This document shows, piece by piece, positions 58,495 through 64,000 of a stretch of DNA of 64,000 bases. Within the stretch, counting starts at the first letter, position 1. Each line of letters starts with the position of its first letter. The DNA is from Erigeron canadensis (taxonomy: Eukaryota > Streptophyta > Magnoliopsida > Asterales > Asteraceae). Under the pieces are notes generated by a model. That model worked only from the letters and a program-made list of their open reading frames with translations. It searched no databases and had not been told where the DNA came from. The position numbers and the translations under genes are program-made. The stretch spans positions 27,227,966 to 27,291,965 of the forward strand of contig NC_057768.1 in NCBI RefSeq assembly GCF_010389155.1. Direction: 5' to 3'.

Positions 58495-59085
58495 CTAGTT
58501 CTAACACTCGTACGATGTACTGTAGCTATATAAATTATATCATAAATAAATTTGAATATGCCGATACATGATTCATGAATATGAAATAAATTTGTGCTTA
58601 AAGTAAACCGATAATCGAATCTAAATTATAATAAACAACAATGATAAATATAATATATGTTTAGTTAGAGTTTGGGATTTACCTTAAATTTTACAATCAC
58701 ATCAAAATCAGAACTTGTAAGCATATTCGATGACAACAAATAACCTTTTAATTTCAAATTGTAAACTCAAAATTTTGAAGTATTCATGTTAATAACTTAT
58801 TATTATATAAGTAATATATGTAATAGGAGTTGAAAAATTGAGAAAAAAAAACAATTTTAATAATTAAAAAAAGATCAATCAAATAAGGTTATATTGTCTT
58901 TTGTACCTATCATCAAAGAGTTAGAGTTTAATTCCAAGTCTAATAAGAAAATTTAATATATATATATATACAATTAAAAAAACTAATTTAATAAAATAAA
59001 TAAATTTAAAAGACATGTGTTGATGAAGGATTACGACGCGTGTCGTTTCAAAAACATGTCAATCATGTTTTAGTTTATTGGTAGA
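58495..59085 (-). mobile_element. Non-autonomous Helitron, 591 bp
   Basis: Homologous along its length to 42521-43094. Minus-strand start A|TCTACCAATAAACTAAAAC and end CTAG|T; its hairpin has one mismatch (CAGTAC-ATC-GTACGAG region). It abuts copy C in the same orientation. Confidence 0.75.
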
Positions 59086-59528
59086 TAGATTATAGATGAG
59101 GTCTTCTATTTTCATTGAGAAACATTATCCTTAATCCTTTTGTAATGTCTCATTTTATTTGTAGAATTCGAATAGATAATTGAATACAATAACTCGTGTA
59201 TATTAAAGTTTGTTTGTTATATATTCTCTTCAAGTTTCTTGTTTTGGTCAAAAATTACCTAGGATAATTTTAGAAAGGATTTTAGACAACTGAAGAACCG
59301 AAGATTTGTAAGTGAGGTTTGGTGTTCAAGGATCTTCAATTAAAAGGAAAGTTTTCTTAACAATAATGACTAAAACTAAGAGTTTTAACTAAAATTTTTT
59401 TTGAAAAAGCATTTGAGACAGAAATACTTCGAGTAATTAAGAAAACTGTTGAAGATAAATGTAAAGCACTGCGAATTAAAGCTAGGATCTTAAAGAAAAA
59501 ACAAAAAAAAATAACGACACCAGAACTT

Positions 59529-60112
59529 TGTTGACGGGGAAAAACACTTGATCTAGTTAAGTGATCTTAGGTAAAAAACCCCGGAAGGATTCATTCGACC
59601 CTTCCTTAGTTCTTTTATTATCTTGGTTGATTATAATACAATAAGGTTGAGAGTGATTTGATCGAGCTAACAAACGAAAAAGAAAGTAAATATGCAGTGA
59701 AGTTGTGTGTGAGAATACAAGTGTGAGTCTGTGAGAGCAATTATTCTATTCTCAATAAATCACCTCTTATTTATAATGTAAACTCCTAACTTACTATTCG
59801 AAAATCTGGGATCCCCCGCGTGATATTATTCAACGTGCTGAAGATCAAAAGTGGACGTTGATTCTTCCTTGACACGTTTATTCTTCGAGTCTGTTTGCGA
59901 TATTCAAGGTGTTGTACGTTTCTTTTCTTGCTGATGAGATTGAATAAGTGTAGATATTTATTTTCAACCGTTAGCTAATTCCCGAATATCCTGGATGATG
60001 ATCCTTAGTTCAGGATCCTGCAAAACACAAAAGCATTATCGTCTACAACAAAATCATGTGCTAGTAATATCTTTAATCAGGATCATAGTTATAGAAATAC
60101 TGACCCCAAACA
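59529..60112 (-). mobile_element. LTR-like segment, about 584 bp
   Basis: On the minus strand it starts TGTTTGGGGTCAGTATTTC and ends TTTTTCCCCGTCAACA, with a TATA-like TATAAATAAGAGG in the middle (about 59768-59782), as expected of an LTR with its promoter. No equal flanking 5-mers were found. The sequence after the 3' end (AAGTTCTGGTGTCGTT) could be the start of an internal region, so this may be a truncated element rather than a solo LTR. Confidence 0.5.
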
Positions 60113-60149
60113 ATTCTCTTTTTTAAAAAATTAAAAGAATTTCTTTTTA

Positions 60150-60400
60150 AAAAGATAACCTATTTACCCAAAATTCCTAAAAAGGGTAACCTATTTAGTA
60201 TTCGTCTATTTAAAGGATCCAATTTTCATAAATCGTAATAAGGGGAACATCGTTAGTTTTTGACGCCAAGACTCCGTTAAGTGCCATATCACACATGCCA
60301 CGTCATCATCTTTGCTTACGTGGTATTGACTAAAATAGAAAATACATTAAAAATGGAAAACATTAAAATACATAAATCGAAAATACATATATACGGATAT

Positions 60401-60431
<31 letters not shown>

Positions 60432-61085
60432 AAGGAAGAGCTTCTTCATCATCATCGACTCATCGTCTATTCGGAAACAAGAACAAAATGATAATTTAGA
60501 GCCTTCCTCCTCTTTATAGCTGTTTGCGGTTATTATCATTATTATTATATCAAGGGTTATCAACACTAGATTAATATAGTCCAATTTCATCACTAGAACT
60601 ATTATTGTGTAGCCTTACCTTGTATCTAATTTGCTTGTTTCTTTTTTCAGAAGCTCAAGGACACCGAGAAACGGCTCATAAATGAACTGGAGGAGCTTGA
60701 CTGAAAAGCGAATACTCCAAATATAGAGGCAGCTTATCTTAGCTTTTAACTGGAGCCGAACTTTATTAACCCTCCAGAATAAACTTAAGGGAACTCAATG
60801 GGATCCACATTATGCTCACAAAATTCATTAATATCCGTATATATGTATTTTCAATTTATGTATTTTCGTTTTTTCATTTTTAATGTATTTTCTGTTTTAT
60901 TCAATGCCATGTAAGCAAAGATGATGACGTGGCATGGGTAACATGGCATTTAACGAAGGCATGACGTCAAAAACTAACGATGTTTTCCTTATTAAGAAAT
61001 TTATAAAAACTGGATCTTTTAAATAGGCGAAAACTAAATAAGTTTCCCTTTTTAAGAATTTTAGGTAAATAGGTTATATTTTTAT
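60150..61085 (+). mobile_element. Inverted-ended element carrying a host gene exon (Pack-MULE-like)
   Basis: Arms 60150-60395 and 60832-61080 are reverse complements over about 240 bp, with matching GATAACCTATTTAC-type ends and shared AACATCGTTAGTTTTTGACG and CATGCCACGTCATCATC blocks. The 430-bp core holds an exon-like fragment (60651-60704). Long inverted ends with captured gene pieces are a MULE habit, but no 9-bp duplication was found. Confidence 0.6.
60651..60704 (+). pseudogene. Captured terminal exon fragment of an unknown gene
   Basis: A strong splice acceptor (pyrimidine-rich TTGCTTGTTTCTTTTTTCAG, 60631-60650) leads into 17 codons, KLKDTEKRLINELEELD, then TGA. The peptide is highly charged with heptad-like spacing, like the end of a coiled coil. 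It sits in the core of an inverted-ended element, so it is probably a captured 3' exon. The donor gene is not recognised. Confidence 0.45.
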
Positions 61086-61447
61086 ATATTTTAAGTTATT
61101 GAAAATTCATTAAAAAACTTGTCAAGTTGTTTTCAATTTCAATTTCGAAAGCAAATCAGATTTTGTTTTCTAAAATAAGATAATAAGTGACACTAACTAT
61201 TATAAAAATGAAAGTTAAATGCCTTAACTAAACGTGTATTTTGTTTTTTCAATTTTGTACTTTTTGAAAAATACTTTATTTTATATAAAGAAGACTAAAG
61301 GTTATTTATACCTTATGTAAAACTTCAAAACAACCTATTCATTTTAGGCGTTAAGGCTCTATACATCTTAACCTTCGTCATACATCGTGATAGACAGTAT
61401 TAAGATAAATAACCCTTTGAAAGATATTGAGTATTACTACCTACTAG

Positions 61448-61960
61448 CAGGGTTGTAAAAATCCATCGATATAGCCAATTTCCCATCTTATATTGGCCAG
61501 ATGAGGATTCGACTTTGCCATATTCGGACTAAAAATTGGTCAGAATTACATTGAAATTATATGTAATAGAAAATTAAAACACTAAATAAAGCTTGGTCAG
61601 TACTCGGGTATATCGATCAAACATCAGATATATCGTATCGGGTCAACATAAAGTCAAACTTATTTTTATTTTAAGCGTTGATGATATTTTTTCATTGCAT
61701 CTAGACAATTATATCAGGGTAATGGGATTTTTAATATCCCGGTGAGTATCTAGACAATTATATTTAAGTAGAAGAATTATGTTATGTTTACGTGTAAAGT
61801 TTTATATATAGTTTTAATTTTCTATAACATATAATTTCAAAAATTATTATTTTATAATATAAAACTCAACCCGACACCGATTTGATCCGATATTTAAAAA
61901 ATCATGACCCCCTCCACTCACCTATTTGACCCCAAATATCGAGTTTCACAACACTCCCTG
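61448..61960. mobile_element. Non-autonomous hAT-like element, 513 bp
   Basis: Ends CAGGGTTGTAAAAATC and, inverted, CAGGGAGTGTTGTGAAACTC. CTACTAG stands on both sides (61441-61447 and 61961-61967), one base short of the usual 8. ATCGATAT/GGTATATCG repeats lie near both ends. No transposase. Confidence 0.65.
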
Positions 61961-61969
61961 CTACTAGTT

Positions 61970-62735
61970 TAATTTTGATGGATTATCTCTATTGGGTCAA
62001 CTTAGCCGTTTCAATTATCTACCCAGATTTCTAGTTCCATTTTATATATCTATGTACCATCTTTTGCTACTCTAGCAGCGAGGCTAGTTTGGCCCATCTT
62101 TTGCTACTCTATCTTAGTCCACCAATTGTTGTGCCTCCAGCACAATTATTAGTTATTACCATTTCTAATTTCCTATCCAACATCATATAGCCAAATCGAT
62201 AATACTATGATTTTGTGATTTTTTCATTCCAAATTTGTTTTTGTAAGTAGATAGAGATCAATGTTTTACCATTTGGAGCTCTTATTATTTTGAAATATTA
62301 TAACAAGAAATGATGTTAAGTTCGAGTACAAAATTCTACCCATGATAAGTTAACTTGCTTTAAGACTTTATAGTACAACTACAATTATTTTTCTTTTTAA
62401 TAGAACTACAATTCTACACTTAAACTACACGAATAAAATGTAATCTACAACTTCTACCCCCCCCCCCCCCCCTATAATTCCACATTCACAAATATAAAAA
62501 AAAAGACCTGAACACAACCACACAGATAGATCATTTCAAAGTGAAAAGTTACATATGGGTAATTACACCATTCAACTCCTTTTAACTACATTATTATATA
62601 TATTAAATGAAATAATCGATATACGATAAATCAAAATGCAATCTTCAAGTAGCTATTATTTTAAGTATATAGAGACTTATATTTATAGCACGTATATCAT
62701 ATAGTTTAATCAAAAATATCAAGTTAAGTCAAAAT
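61970..62735. other. AT-rich spacer with a C-tract
   Basis: A small direct repeat CCATCTTTTGCTACTCTA occurs at 62048-62065 and 62095-62112. A run of about 14 C lies at 62458-62472. No gene is supported. Confidence 0.45.
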
Positions 62736-62739
62736 TTTA

Positions 62740-62923
62740 TAATTTTCATACTATATTAAACTTGCATTATCCGTATTTATACATGGCTAGGTTAAACATA
62801 TTATATGTTAATTAAATACTTCTTTCAAACACTTCCCGTCGTTGTTACCTTTATATGTTGTCACCATTATCACCTCGCTGTTGTTTTTATCATCACCGCC
62901 ATATTGTATGGGCCTGAGTCTAA
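62740..62923 (+). mobile_element. Small Helitron-like remnant
   Basis: The 3' part has a CACC-rich tract, hairpin CCATA-TTG-TATGG (62899-62911), then CCTGAGT and CTAA|T. CTAA fits the CTRR rule. The 5' boundary is approximate. Confidence 0.45.
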
Positions 62924-63756
62924 TATATACAAGGTAAGTTTCTTTGTTTACTTGTCAAGATCAAGAACACATGATCGATAAATATGCAGCTTTAAAGTAT
63001 CTTTTAGTAATTGTTTCTTTCGGCTACTATCACCTATATTTTTGGTACCAACTCTTACCGTTCTTTAGCATTTGTAGGTTTAGACTGCATATATTCATTA
63101 CATTTGAATCTACTCTAAACCATGTCCACTTTATATAGGTGCCGGTTATATCAATGCTAGCTAGAAACTCAATATGCGTATAAAGACAATAAAACAGTAA
63201 CTTGATTTCATTGAAAAGAAAACAAAAAATATTGCATTACGCATTGATAGAAACTTGTAACATGTGATACAGTAATAAAAAATGACAAACTATAAATATA
63301 TCGATGTGCACCTAAGTTAGACTAGAATATTTTTTAACTAACATATATAAAATTATATGTAACCACAGGTCATTTGTTGGACTTATATTAATTAGATTCT
63401 AAGATAAACATGTTGAAACATTCAAAAAGGATAAAGGATAATTGGACATATTTGATTTCTATAACTGAAACTGCCACTAGACAATTTCAAACTGTTTAAA
63501 CGCTAGATTAGACAAGAAGTTATTCGTTAAATAGCGCGTTACGAGCAATTCAAACAATACCGAGTGACAAATCACGTATCCGATACTCTTAATTATATAA
63601 AACGAGTTTCAAAATAAAACCACATTACTTGATAGTAGATACTACTATTAAAATATTTAAAATTAATTAGTAATTAATAGTTAATTTTATTGGTGAAAGT
63701 TATGTGGGTCGGGTTATGGTGGGTTTGGATCCACTCCGAAAATCATGGGGGTTTGC

Positions 63757-63766
63757 CTATAAAACC
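63757..63766 (+). promoter_or_regulatory. Possible promoter of a gene beyond the right edge
   Basis: CCTATAAAACC lies in a GC-richer patch and is followed about 25-30 bp later by CT/C-rich leader-like DNA. TCACTCCCAG|GTCCGC at about 63813-63828 could be a leader-intron donor, followed by T-rich DNA. No coding start is inside the window. Confidence 0.35.
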
Positions 63767-64000
63767 TAATTCATTGTCTCTCCCCAAAACCCCCCCTCTC
63801 ATAACATTCATTCACTCCCAGGTCCGCTTTTTCTTTTTTCATTTTACACCTATACATATATATATATTTTTTAGTAAATAATATAGTTATATAAGTTACA
63901 TTAATCCACCTTACTTGAATTTAGCTTAGTTTACTTCAATCATGATTACTTTACATTAGATCTTAGTCTTAATAACATTATTAAATTCCCCATGTTTATT

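Noticed and set aside
63690..63881. 63-codon frame at the right edge
   Set aside because: It crosses the TATA-like box and the CT-rich leader-like segment, so it is more likely promoter and leader than coding.

Overview
The window looks like an AT-rich stretch of nuclear DNA from a flowering plant, probably a eudicot and possibly an asterid such as a daisy-family species (a weak guess from repeat style only). The evidence is a plant DREB/ERF factor of the RAP2.4 type, a plant WD40 gene with many GT-AG introns, a Ty1/Copia element primed by an initiator-Met-like site, and many plant-type hAT, MULE, Helitron, SINE and LINE remnants. I found no bacterial operon, CRISPR array or rRNA/tRNA gene. 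Only two host protein genes are well supported: the intronless RAP2.4-like factor (13163-14089, minus) and a nine-coding-exon WD40 protein (34950-40672, minus, 453 aa reconstructed exactly in frame).

Left part (1-12.7 kb): three Helitron-like units near 0.5-3.1 kb, two of them abutting; a SINE; a Tourist-like MITE; a non-autonomous hAT (4734-5677) that was later hit by an LTR element now reduced to a solo LTR (4957-5593); a 0.5-kb fold-back palindrome; and a full-length Copia element (7055-11788) with LTRs that look identical, 5-bp target duplication and non-canonical TATA termini. Its gag-pol frame is broken by two apparent one-base deletions. A LINE 3' fragment follows.

Middle (13-41.6 kb): the RAP2.4-like gene and its promoter, then about 20 kb of layered transposons. 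The clearest nest is a hAT-like element (21936-24262) containing a MULE (22109-23428, perfect 9-bp duplication) and a Helitron (23620-23917). Homologous Helitron-like copies stand in tandem at 31.8-33.1 kb. The WD40 gene has a 2.95-kb intron and a 240-bp Helitron inside its 5'-leader intron.

Right part (41.6-64 kb): more Helitron, hAT, MULE and SINE copies; a four-unit 485-bp tandem array (48.7-50.65 kb); a 1551-bp solo LTR (50761-52311) with six GC-rich palindromes in an AT-rich setting; and the most unusual object, a roughly 2.8-kb inverted duplication (52440-55210) of a degenerate kinase-like gene fragment. Its transcript could fold into a long hairpin. A terminal-inverted-repeat element at 60150-61085 appears to carry the last exon of a host gene. 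A possible promoter for a gene beyond the window lies at 63.75 kb.

There is no sign that the genes here work together as a pathway. The layout is a gene-poor, repeat-rich plant interval with two unrelated genes. All similarities were judged by eye; no alignment or database search was run.
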